Source of the DNA: Pseudarthrobacter sp. NamE2
Lineage (GTDB): Bacteria > Actinomycetota > Actinomycetes > Actinomycetales > Micrococcaceae
Assembly: GCF_005796205.1 (NCBI RefSeq)
Contig: NZ_VAHN01000005.1
Location: forward strand, 1-64,000
Length of the DNA: 64,000 nucleotides
Direction of reading: 5' to 3'
Shown here piece by piece: positions 46,025 through 54,948 of the stretch; position 1 is the stretch's first letter, and each line of letters starts with the position of its first letter. The notes beneath the pieces were generated by a model that ran no database searches, was not told the DNA's origin, and saw only the letters and a list, made by a program, of their open reading frames with translations. The translations under genes were made by a program, and so were the position numbers.

Positions 46025-46675
46025 ATGGTTGACATCACGGCAGCTGAACTCCGGGCGGCTGAGAAGATTTTTGGTGACAGGCTGGACCTGGCCAAACGGT
46101 ACGTTGAACACCTCGCCACGTCGGGAACGGAACGGGGCCTGATCGGGCCGCGCGAGATTCCCCGGCTGTGGAGCAGGCATGTCCTAAACTGTGCCGTCAT
46201 CGAAAGCGAGATTCCGGAGGGCAGCCATGTTGCCGACGTCGGCAGCGGTGCAGGCCTGCCCGGTCTTTGCCTTGCGATAGCACGCCCGGATCTTGAGCTC
46301 ACCCTCATCGAGCCCTTGGAGCGCAGGGTGATCTGGCTCCAGGAGGTCGTGGACGATCTCGGGCTGGACAATGTGACGGTGATGCGGAGCCGCGCGGAGG
46401 CAGCGGTGGGCCAGGTAAATGCCGATGTGGTGACTGCCCGCGCGGTATCCGCGCTGAGCAACCTGGCCGGGCTGACTATTCCGCTGCTTGCGGGGCACGG
46501 TGAGGTGGTGGCGATCAAGGGCCAAAGTGCGGCTGAGGAGATCGAAAAGGCCGCCAAGGCCATCCGTAGACTCGGTGGTGTGGAAACTTCCGTACTCACT
46601 GTGGGTGATGGCCTCCTTGAGGAGCCCACAACGGTAGTTCGCATCGTCGTTAACAAGTCCCAAAAGAACCCCTAG
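46025..46675 (+). CDS. rsmG: 16S rRNA (guanine-527-N7)-methyltransferase RsmG
   Basis: 216 aa. SAM-binding motif VADVGSGAGLPGLCLAIARP near residue 70, post-I acidic LTLIEPLERRVIWLQEVVDD, and VVTARAVSALSNLAGL. N-terminal part IFGDRLDLAKRYVEHLATSG and GPREIPRLWSRHVLNC is typical. It methylates G527; loss gives low-level streptomycin resistance in several bacteria. The start at 46025 lies 23 nt after the jag stop; ribosome site weak. Confidence 0.94.
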   Translation: MVDITAAELRAAEKIFGDRLDLAKRYVEHLATSGTERGLIGPREIPRLWSRHVLNCAVIESEIPEGSHVADVGSGAGLPGLCLAIARPDLELTLIEPLERRVIWLQEVVDDLGLDNVTVMRSRAEAAVGQVNADVVTARAVSALSNLAGLTIPLLAGHGEVVAIKGQSAAEEIEKAAKAIRRLGGVETSVLTVGDGLLEEPTTVVRIVVNKSQKNP

Positions 46676-46764
46676 TCCTGGCCCGGCAGCCGATGTCTGC
46701 CGGGTCCAGCAGTTAGGCTAGTCAACGGCAGCAAAATTGGCTGAACGAGAGTGAGTGTGCCCCA

Positions 46765-47829
46765 GTGACCAGTAGTGAAGCCTCCGCACAACGGATACCG
46801 CCGTTCGTGTCATTGGGGTCAGCACGTTCTGTCGCTGGTCCGGGCATGGCCCCCGGCAGAGGTGGCAATCACCCCCGATCGGTTGCCAGCGCCAACGCTG
46901 CGGTCGTTTCACGTGAAACAACCCCTGCGGGGCGGTCCAACATTATTGATGCGATAGACGATTCGAGTCCCATCGCCCGGGAGTTGGCCCATGAAACCAA
47001 GCGCAGGGAGCGCCTTATGGGACGCAAGTTGCCCCGGCCGGAGAAGACCCGCATCTTCACGGTTTCCAACCAGAAGGGTGGCGTGGGAAAGACCACCACC
47101 ACCGTGAACATCGCTGCAGCCCTGGCCGCAGCGGGCCTCAACGTCCTGGTCATCGACATCGACCCGCAGGGCAATGCTTCCACCGCCTTGGGCATTGAGC
47201 ACCATGCCGATGTGGACAGCATCTACGATGTTCTCATCAACGATGTTGCACTGGCAGATGTAGTAGCCCAGTGCCCCGACATCGAGAAGCTTATTTGCGC
47301 CCCGGCCACCATCCACCTTGCAGGTGCCGAAATTGAACTCGTTTCGCTGGTTGCCCGGGAGCAAAGGCTCCGTCGCGCCATCGACGTGTACGCCAAGACA
47401 CGGGTAAAGAACGGCGAGGAGCGGCTCGACTATATCTTCATCGACTGCCCGCCGAGTCTGGGCCTGCTGACAGTTAATGCCTTCTGTGCAGCGAACGAGG
47501 TGCTCATTCCTATCCAGTGTGAGTACTACGCTCTCGAAGGCCTCAGCCAGCTGCTGAAGAACATCGAGATGATCCAGAAACACCTCAATGATGAACTGGT
47601 CGTTTCCACGATCCTATTGACGATGTACGACGGCCGCACAAATCTTGCTGCGCAGGTGGCTGCAGAGGTCCGAACTCACTTTCCCGAGCAGGTACTGTCT
47701 GCTGTCGTCCCGCGTTCGGTCCGCATCTCCGAGGCACCAAGCTACCAGCAGACTGTTATGACCTATGACCCATCCTCCAGTGGAGCTCTGTCCTATCTGG
47801 AAGCCGCTGCCGAAATAGCAGAACGCTAG
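46765..47829 (+). CDS. parA: Chromosome partitioning ATPase ParA
   Basis: 354 aa, GTG start. Deviant Walker A in NQKGGVGKTTTTVNIAAALA near residue 98, A' motif VIDIDPQGNAS, Walker B FIDCPPSLGLLTVNAF and the DNA-contacting C-terminal PRSVRISEAPSYQQTVMTYD. An extra ~90-residue N-terminal region, likely disordered, precedes the ATPase. A perfect parS site lies inside this extension (46906-46919). ParA gradients position ParB-parS complexes. Followed by parB after 63 nt. Confidence 0.97.
   Translation: MTSSEASAQRIPPFVSLGSARSVAGPGMAPGRGGNHPRSVASANAAVVSRETTPAGRSNIIDAIDDSSPIARELAHETKRRERLMGRKLPRPEKTRIFTVSNQKGGVGKTTTTVNIAAALAAAGLNVLVIDIDPQGNASTALGIEHHADVDSIYDVLINDVALADVVAQCPDIEKLICAPATIHLAGAEIELVSLVAREQRLRRAIDVYAKTRVKNGEERLDYIFIDCPPSLGLLTVNAFCAANEVLIPIQCEYYALEGLSQLLKNIEMIQKHLNDELVVSTILLTMYDGRTNLAAQVAAEVRTHFPEQVLSAVVPRSVRISEAPSYQQTVMTYDPSSSGALSYLEAAAEIAER
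46906..46919. other. parS: parS site inside parA
   Basis: GTTTCACGTGAAAC, the perfect parS core palindrome. It is read in frame as V-S-R-E-T within the N-terminal extension of ParA. Confidence 0.95.
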
Positions 47830-47892
47830 AATCTTCAAACTGCAACGACCGGCGCCGGAAGTGCCTGGTTCTACCACTGGAGGGATTTATCC

Positions 47893-49170
47893 ATGAGCGA
47901 GAAGCGACGGGGCCTAGGCCGCGGTCTTGGCGCGCTGATTCCAAGTTCCGCCGCAACCAGCGGGCAGGCGAATGCGGCTGCCGCATCCAGGCCTGTCGAT
48001 CTCTTCTTTCCCGAGGGCCGCAAGAAGTCCGATGATTCGAATGGCAAGGTGCCCGGCTCGGTCGAGTCTGTCGCCGAAAAGCTGATCGCGCCCCGGACGC
48101 CCGGGTCAGCCGGCAAACGTGCTGGAACGAAAGAGCCGGATTCAGAACGTTCCGAAGGTACTGAATCTGCTTCCGCCAGGAAGAGTGCATCTGCTGCCTC
48201 ACGCTCGGCCTCAAAGAGTGGAAAGCCAGAGGAGTCCGTGGAGGAACCGGTAACCGTTGCGCCGGGCTCTTCCGTTGACCAGGCCGGGGATGTGGCAAGG
48301 GAGTCTGTTGAGGCGTTTGTTGGAACAGACACCGGAATGGAACTGGTAGAAGTGCCTGGAGCGCGCTTTGCTGAAATTCCGGTTGCTGACATTCATCCCA
48401 ATCGCAAGCAGCCGCGTACCGTCTTCGATGAAGACGACATGGCGGAGCTTGTCCATTCTGTCCGCGAAATCGGCGTCCTGCAGCCAATTGTTGTCCGTAA
48501 GTCAACTGAAGCCGGTAGTGAGCCCTACGAGCTTGTCATGGGCGAGCGGCGCTGGCGTGCTGTTCAAGCGGCGGGACTCGAAACGATCCCTGCGATAATC
48601 CGGGACACCACCGACGACGATCTCCTCCGCGATGCATTGTTGGAAAACCTGCACCGCAGCCAGCTCAACCCGCTGGAAGAGGCGGCTGCCTACCAGCAGC
48701 TGTTGGAGGATTTTGGTACCACGCACGAGCAACTGGCGGACCGCATTGGAAGATCCCGCCCGCAGGTCTCAAACACGCTGCGCCTGCTGAAGCTTCCGCC
48801 GCTGGTACAGCGTCGTGTTGCTGCCGGGGTTCTTTCCGCCGGCCACGCCCGTGCTCTGCTGTCCTTGCCCGATCCTGCCGCCATGGAGCGCATTGCACAG
48901 AAGATCGTGGCGGAGGGCATGTCGGTGCGTGCAACCGAAGAAGCAGTAGCCCTGTACCAGGACCCCGCCAAGCCTGCCAAGAACAACATTCCTCGACCCG
49001 GTGCCCGGCATGAGCGACTCGATTACCTGGCGTCATCGTTGTCGGACCGTTTGGATACGAACGTAAAAATCTCACTTGGCGTCCGTAAGGGCAAAGTCAG
49101 TATCGAATTCGCCAGCGTAGAGGACTTGAACCGCATTATGGACGTTTTGGCTCCAGGGTCCACCAATTAG
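47893..49170 (+). CDS. parB: Chromosome partitioning CTPase/DNA clamp ParB
   Basis: 425 aa. Residues 1-15 ([19 protein letters not shown]) hold the ParA-stimulating arginine motif. A low-complexity ~130-residue spacer follows, longer than in most ParBs. The core has [20 protein letters not shown], the CTP-binding [14 protein letters not shown] and [20 protein letters not shown], then the HTH ([20 protein letters not shown]). The C-terminal dimerisation domain ends near [10 protein letters not shown]. It loads at parS and slides. Third-position G+C is lower than in most genes of the window. Confidence 0.97.
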   Translation: MSEKRRGLGRGLGALIPSSAATSGQANAAAASRPVDLFFPEGRKKSDDSNGKVPGSVESVAEKLIAPRTPGSAGKRAGTKEPDSERSEGTESASARKSASAASRSASKSGKPEESVEEPVTVAPGSSVDQAGDVARESVEAFVGTDTGMELVEVPGARFAEIPVADIHPNRKQPRTVFDEDDMAELVHSVREIGVLQPIVVRKSTEAGSEPYELVMGERRWRAVQAAGLETIPAIIRDTTDDDLLRDALLENLHRSQLNPLEEAAAYQQLLEDFGTTHEQLADRIGRSRPQVSNTLRLLKLPPLVQRRVAAGVLSAGHARALLSLPDPAAMERIAQKIVAEGMSVRATEEAVALYQDPAKPAKNNIPRPGARHERLDYLASSLSDRLDTNVKISLGVRKGKVSIEFASVEDLNRIMDVLAPGSTN

Positions 49171-49182
49171 TTCTCTCTTGAT

Positions 49183-49215
49183 AAAAGGCCCGATTCTTAT
49201 GGATCGGGCCTTTTT
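49183..49215 (+). terminator. Terminator of parAB
   Basis: AAAAGGCCCGAT, loop TCTTATGG, ATCGGGCCTTTTT: a stem followed by a T5 run, 12 nt after the parB stop. A classical intrinsic terminator. Confidence 0.92.
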
Positions 49216-49495
49216 GGTCTTCGCCAGCACAGGACGTTGAACCGAGATGGCGCTTCATCACCGCGGAATCATCAGGGGAAAGTGGGAGGCAGTGGGCCCA
49301 GTGTCATGCCCCTGATACGCCACGGTTTGGTTAGTCGGCGGTAGCTGCACCTAACCGCTAGCAGCTCTCGGCGAGTTGCTTAGCTTGCCGCAAAAGCGAA
49401 CTTCCGGTTTCCATCTGCGCTCGTTGATCGGCCACCGGGAATGAACTTGCCAAGTTCGAACAGCGGACGCATCCCCTACTGGTCCTGCAAACAAC

Positions 49496-49509
49496 GTTTC
49501 ACGTGAAAC
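49496..49509. other. parS: parS site
   Basis: Perfect GTTTCACGTGAAAC, flanked to ACGTTTCACGTGAAACGT, giving an 18-bp palindrome. Confidence 0.95.
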
Positions 49510-49936
49510 GTACCTGCCTAACGACTGCCGGGGCGACGCCAGTCCTCTTTGCGCGTCAGGAGTTGAGCGTTCGTGAACTACTCGTCGTCGCGGATTTCAA
49601 GTGCTGGACCGGGGTGTAGACGCCCGGATCGAAGCGTACGCGGTACAAAGCAGCGCAGCCTGTGCCGGGTTGGGAGTATGCAGTATCCCGCTCCTGCGAT
49701 ACCGGGCGGCTTGAATTAGGGGGTGACGCTTGGCATGGGCAGTGCGCGTAAGTCTTCACCAACCATAATGCCGATTCTGCAGCTGCCTCAACGTTTGACC
49801 GTCGGCGGCGGCACAAAAATGGCGGGGGTGCTATTACTGCATTGCCGTCTTACTGCGCCGGCCCGTGTTTGGACTAGAAACGCTTACAACTCAGGTCAGT
49901 ACCGTGACTTCGACAACGCCTTGACTATAGCGGCCA

Positions 49937-49950
49937 GTTTCACGTGAAAC
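49937..49950. other. parS: parS site
   Basis: Perfect GTTTCACGTGAAAC core, 441 bp from the previous site. Confidence 0.95.
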
Positions 49951-51075
49951 AGTGGCGGCTATGAGAATCTTCCGTGCAGCAAGCGAAGACAATAACATAC
50001 CCAGGCAACTGCCGAGTGCGGTTAGAAGGTCGCTCGCTTCATGGTTCAAACGCCGGATAGTGGTGATACGCGCAGTTCATGGCATTAGGTTTCAATTCAT
50101 CTCGATATGCGATGGACTGCGTGGGGGTAGCGCGAATCACGTGAGACTTTTGCAATCCACGCTGGTACGTATGTTCAAGAGCTCCGAGGGTAGAGCGCAG
50201 ATTGCCAAGAAGCAACAAATCCGTACAGTGTGGGGCACGTTATGGCGCACAGTGCTCGCTGCCACTTACGAGCTCCTCCTTGGCATGTGCTGGAGGCACC
50301 CGGCGAGATGCCAAAAATCAGAATCGGACCGGACTTCTTGGCCGACGCGCTTGAACCCCATACCTGAGGTACACCGGCTTCCCTGGCAAGCGCAGACAGC
50401 ATGGTACGTGCTTCTGTGACACAGTGCTTCTTCTGGAGATAGTGGCAGAAGCATCATTCTCGTGCTGATGAAGCTGTAGCAGCGAACTGATGATCGGCCC
50501 AGGCTGTCATACCCCAACGTCGCTGCTGAGAGGAGAGGGGGCCACGGAAAAGGTGCAGCGAGTCTTCTTCGCTAACCTGTCGAGTGCGCGGACATACAGG
50601 AGATAGGCGCCACGAGCACGCGAGCCTGATGTCATCAGCGAACCCCGTATCGCGAGAACGTATCCATGCATCACCTCGTACTGCCGGGGTCGTGTGGTGC
50701 GTGTGTTAGCTTCCCTGAAACAACATGGAGTGCAGAGTCAAGGACTCCTACACTTCGTTCCTAGTTCCTTTCATCTTTTCTATGTCGTATCGCGCTCGGT
50801 TAGTTGGGCTTGGCTGCATCCGTGAATGGGTATAGCCAAACTGGTATACGAAGGCAGGAGTGCTTGCGTGAGCCTACGCGCACTTCCGCCAGTGCGTCGA
50901 GGGGCTCGGATTACCGGCAAGATACCTGTGGACTATTCAGTGGAAAACGCTGTGGATAACATTGGGGATGAAAGAGTGGAACGCGCCCGCAGTCCATTTC
51001 ATTGCTGTTAGGACGTAGTGTTCAACCAACATCTTCCGGGCAGTTCGTAGCGCCGGCAGTGAGAACGGTGCTGAC

Positions 51076-51089
51076 GTTTCACGTGAAAC
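51076..51089. other. parS: parS site
   Basis: Perfect GTTTCACGTGAAAC core in an ACG...CGT context. DnaA boxes occur 117 bp to the left and 228 bp to the right. Confidence 0.95.
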
Positions 51090-52209
51090 GTGCGGCCCGA
51101 ATGGCTTTCACTGATCGGATTTCGCGCGAGCTGACGAGTAGTAAACCTAAACGGGCCGTTTTCGCGGCCTACGGCGCACGATGCTTGCGGCACCTATCTC
51201 TCGGTATGGCGTCTTGAATGGAGCGACCGCCCAAGATTGGAATGCAACTACGCGAGGCACGCAGGTCATGGGCTTCGCGCTTTGGCCAACGGAAGGTTCC
51301 ACCAATTCCGGGACGATGTGGATAACTATGTGCATATCGAGGACTAGGGACTGTGGATATCCTGTGTATAAACCCTCCGACAGTTTGTACACGACCAGAG
51401 CATCGTGGAGCGAATCATTCGCAAACCGCCGGCACGTGCACCCCCACTTTCGGGCAAGACACATGCCCGAGGCACCCGAGGTACAGAACGGACGCGCGTA
51501 CTCGGAAGCACGCAAAGTCGGCAGCTGATCTCCGCGTGAAAAGTACCTTTATGCTCATGCCGTCAGGCGTACCTGCAGAGAAGGTCTGCACCACACGACG
51601 ATTGTTCTGTCCACGGCGTCCTGGAATATGTGTCCGTGTCTGCGAGCTGCAGGTCTGGTCCCCTAGACATGGGTCCCGAACCTCACGCGCATGTTCTTAC
51701 CTACTGATGCCAAAGCACCATCAGTCCCTACACCTGAACCCAGGAACGGTCAGGCGGTAGCTGGGACGGCATCCCGCCTTAATCATGTGGCCAATGCTCA
51801 GGCCGAGTCAAGCGTAGGGTAGAGGTTCAAGCTGGAGCCTAACTGCCCGCGGCGACGATCGGACGTCGTGCAACCGACCTCCGTCCGGACCGTTCCCCGA
51901 TCACTTGCTTGAGGTCTGACTTCCCGTCTTTACATGTCATACGCAACGGCCCTTTCGCGCCTTGTAGTTCTCTAACGTTCGCGCCGCTGTGCAACGGCGA
52001 CCAACTGTACCTTCGTCCGCGAAAGCTGCGCTGTGCCCATGTCCCCAGTCATCGCCGTACCCGCATCAGGGGCGTACTGGCAACAGGGTCCCGGCTGGTT
52101 CTTTATTGTTGTACAGTCCTGTCTTAGAACATAAGTGATGAGGTAGCGTCACGCTCCTCGGCGTCTGCTGCTGTCGAGTCAGGGAATCTCCCTCGCAGTC
52201 CAAGAGTCT

Positions 52210-52223
52210 GTTCCACGTGAAAC
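52210..52223. other. parS: Near-perfect parS site
   Basis: TGTTCCACGTGAAACA differs from the 16-bp consensus at one base in the left arm. A parS half-site (GTTTCACGAG) follows 1 nt later at 52225. Likely still bound by ParB, perhaps more weakly. Confidence 0.75.
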
Positions 52224-53140
52224 AGTTTCACGAGCGGTAAGCAGCCGATGCAGTAGATGACTATGACCCATCTGCCCACGACTCACCGGAATCGGGCTTC
52301 TCGGCACAGCTACCCGGCTCGGAAGCTGGGAGGCATATACGGTGGTGAACTCGGCCGTGCGGTGTCATGCCGCGGAACCGCAGATGGGCCCAAAGGCTAG
52401 TGGCGGTTTGCAGCGGTATCTCCAGGGCGATCGCTCCTCTGAGACACTGGGTTGGTGAACATCAGGTTTGTCTTGTGTCGGGTCTTGGTGCAACCTTTTG
52501 TGCAGGCGCCCGCCTTGACCGGAAGTTAGTGGCGTAGCGCAGCCTTCGGGATGCATTGAGGAGAACCACCCGGTGCAATGAGCCGCTGCGCTCCGAGAGG
52601 ATATTCAATCATCGTTTTGGTGTGCTTCGACTATCCGCTCTACTTGCGCGGCAAGGATGTCGGCCCCTTGCGGCAACCGTGCGCTCAAGTACGTCACTAC
52701 TGAAGGTACAGATCAAGGTGCCGGCCATGCAGATCCAAGCAGGCACTGGGGTGGAGTGACGTTCTGCCCGCCTCCTGATACCGACAGGCGACAACCGGTC
52801 CCTTTTGGGATACTGCAGTCGCAACGCCAGCACCAGGCGGACGAGTGAGATTGTATAAGTGCAACATCTTGTTGTGGGTATTTAGGCAAAATGTGCGTGT
52901 TTCGTGAGTTCCTCTCCCACTCCTGGCTGGATTCGCCAATCGGAACCGATGCTGCTTAGCGTGGACTTACCTTTTGTGTTGTCACCCATTTTGGGCAGAA
53001 GTAGCTGATTGCCCTTCTACGGCGCACGACGCAGTGACTCAGATAAGAGGAACTGTTCACTCTGCTAGTTTTGATACCGGCCTGTGCGAAGTTCGGGAGG
53101 TCATTCCTCTTGACGGCACAATCCGCTGTTTTACCTTCTT

Positions 53141-53154
53141 GTTTCACGTGAAAC
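53141..53154. other. parS: parS site
   Basis: Perfect core within the 20-bp palindrome CTTGTTTCACGTGAAACAAG. It lies 137 bp before the transposase remnant. Confidence 0.95.
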
Positions 53155-53290
53155 AAGCGCCCTTTCGGGAGACTCCTAGGTGTACTGTCCCGGCACGCTG
53201 GTGACACGGGGTGGGAATTGACGTAATAAAGAGGACTTCCGGGTGTTCTGTGGAGCTTGTCGAGAGCAACACAGATACCAGGAGGTCCTC

Positions 53291-54293
53291 GTGTCCCACT
53301 TTAACGCGATCCTTGCCCCTGCCGGGCGCTTGAAGCCCGCTCAATGCGTGGTGAATCATCATTGGCCGTTGCGCCGCGCGGCTGAACGGTTCAGCGTCTC
53401 TGCGCCTACGGCAGCCCGCTGGGCCAAGCGTTACGTCGAGCACGGAGCTGCTGGCATGCAGGACCGGCCCAGCCGGCCGATGAACTGCCCACACCGCAGT
53501 GCAGTACGGACAGAACATCGGGTAGTTGGACTGCGAACCTCCAAGCGTTGGGGACCGGCAAGAATCGCTTACCACCTGCCTTGAACATCTCCACGGTCCA
53601 CCGGATCCTCCACCGCTACCACTGCCCACCGCTGCGCTTCACGGACCCTGCAACCGGGGCGAGGATCAGGCAGGAACGCGCCCGCCGCTATGAGTACGCC
53701 TGGCCCGGTGAAATGATCCACGTGGACGTGACAAAAAACTAGGCAGGATCCCGGACGGCGGAGGCCACCGTAGCCTGGGAAGAGTCGTCGGTGATGCGAA
53801 CAAACGAGCCCGGAATCCTGCTGAAGGCGCCCGGAGGAACCGGGGGCTGCTTCGGGGTTTCACGTTCATTCACCACGCCGTCGATGACCACTCCCGCTAC
53901 GTCTATTCCGAAATCTTGCCTGACGAGACCAAAGAAACTGCCGCAGCCTTCATGCGCAACGCGATCGCGGCGTTCTCCGCCAAAGGGGTGAAGATCCAGC
54001 GGGTGCTCACTGATAACGGTTCCTGCTACCGGTCCAAAGCCTTCGCCCAGGTCTTGGCCGAAGCCGGGATCCGCCACAAACGCACCAGACCCTACCGGCC
54101 GCAGACGAACGGAAAAGTCGAACGCTTCAACCGCATCCTCCTGGAAGAGTGGGCCTACGCCCGGCCCTTCGCCTAAGAAATCGAACGCCAAGCCTGCTAC
54201 CAGGACTTCATCGAGCACTACAAACAGGCCAGGCCTCACACCGCACTAAAAGGTGCCTCACCCGCCAGCCGCGTCACCAACCAACCGCGCTAG
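53291..54293 (+). pseudogene. Degenerate IS481-family transposase
   Basis: The GTG at 53291 has a perfect GGAGGT site. The protein starts SHFNAILAPAGRLKPAQCVV and has the HTH RRAAERFSVSAPTAARWAKR and GMQDRPSRP typical of IS481. Frame breaks: a 1-nt loss near 53577 (stop at 53582), a second frame ending at TAG 53740 just after the first catalytic Asp (MIHVDVTKN), and a TAA at 54174. The remaining DDE parts are intact in pieces: RVLTDNGSCY (second Asp) and YRPQTNGKVERFNRIL (Glu). The normal C-terminus is recognisable up to 54293. IS ends were not located. A dead transposon within the parS region. Confidence 0.88.
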
Positions 54294-54518
54294 TACACCT
54301 TGGGGGCCGTACGAGTTGCCGGTACTCCCCGAAAAAGTCGTGTCCGGGTCCCACTTCCTGGGCCAGCTACCGCAGACGAACGAGTAGTCGACATGCTTGC
54401 TTCGTTTGCAAACTTAGTCCCGTGAGCATGATTCCTTATGACTCGCTCGGCGCCCAACCGGCCTACCGTTTCACGTGAAACAAGGCCGACGGGGCTCCTC
54501 CCCTAGCAAAGCAAGGAT
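54294..54518. other. Short intergenic stretch with parS
   Basis: About 225 bp between the transposase remnant and the trxA terminator. Apart from the parS at 54468 nothing is recognisable; part may be the right flank of the insertion sequence. Confidence 0.5.
54468..54481. other. parS: parS site
   Basis: Perfect GTTTCACGTGAAAC core, the last of the array, 108 bp from the trxA stop. Confidence 0.95.
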
Positions 54519-54556
54519 ATAAAAAAGTGGCCATCACCCGGAGGTAGTGGCCACTT
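54519..54556 (-). terminator. Terminator of trxB-trxA
   Basis: On the minus strand AAGTGGCCA...TGGCCACTT forms the stem, followed by T6 (A-run at 54521-54526). Located 33 nt after the trxA stop. Confidence 0.9.
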
Positions 54557-54588
54557 CCAGTGAGGCGTCGAGCACCTCGGACTGAACC

Positions 54589-54915
54589 CTAGGACAGAAC
54601 GTCCGAGAACTCCTTTTCAAAGAACTGCTTCGGCTTAGCGCCGATAACAGTGCTCTTCACTTCGCCGCCCTGGAAAAGGTACACCGCAGGAATGGACGTG
54701 ATCCCGTACTCCGCGGCAATGGAGGGGTTGTCGTCCACGTTAACCTTCACGACATCAACCTTCTCGCTGTATTCAACGGAGATCTCGTCGAGAATGGGCC
54801 CGAGCTTGCGGCAGGGACCGCACCACTCGGCCCAAAAGTCTACGATTACCGGCTTTTCCGAGGACAGTACGTCCGTTCCGAAGCTTGCATCGGTTACGTC
54901 TTTAGCGTTGCTCAT
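54589..54915 (-). CDS. trxA: Thioredoxin
   Basis: 108 aa, classic thioredoxin with the redox motif in VDFWAEWCGPCRKLGPILDE and the cis-Pro in YGITSIPAVYLFQGGE. Ribosome site GAGGAG. It reduces protein disulfides using electrons from the thioredoxin reductase encoded just upstream (33 nt). Cytoplasmic. Confidence 0.97.
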   Translation of the reverse strand: MSNAKDVTDASFGTDVLSSEKPVIVDFWAEWCGPCRKLGPILDEISVEYSEKVDVVKVNVDDNPSIAAEYGITSIPAVYLFQGGEVKSTVIGAKPKQFFEKEFSDVLS

Positions 54916-54948
54916 GCCTATTTCTCCTCTGATCGTGAATATTGTGGC

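Larger units (their letters stand above)
49216..53290. other. Gene-poor parS array region
   Basis: About 4.1 kb between the parB terminator and the transposase remnant with no ORF that looks real: reading frames are short, without codon bias and without recognisable domains. G+C is visibly lower (34/60 at 50461-50520 and 28/60 at 52861-52920, against 41/60 at 31921-31980 in gyrA). It carries four perfect parS sites, one near-perfect parS, two perfect DnaA boxes (50951-50959 and 51317-51325, minus) and two one-mismatch boxes (51352-51360 and 51363-51371). I see no tRNA, CRISPR or riboswitch. Confidence 0.75.

Noticed and set aside
50134-50147. Possible extra parS (GAATCACGTGAGAC)
   Set aside because: Three mismatches in the 14-bp core; too degenerate to call without binding data.
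49952-50419. 155-codon open frame within the parS tract
   Set aside because: It starts right behind a parS site, has no G/C third-position bias, no ribosome site and no recognisable domain. It is best explained as a chance frame in non-coding DNA.
51147-51515. 122-codon minus-strand open frame in the parS tract
   Set aside because: Amino-acid composition and codon use look random, it overlaps DnaA boxes, and no family features are present.
53160-53290. Left terminal inverted repeat of the IS481 element
   Set aside because: I compared this flank with the region after 54293 and found no convincing complementary ends or target duplication, so element borders are left open.
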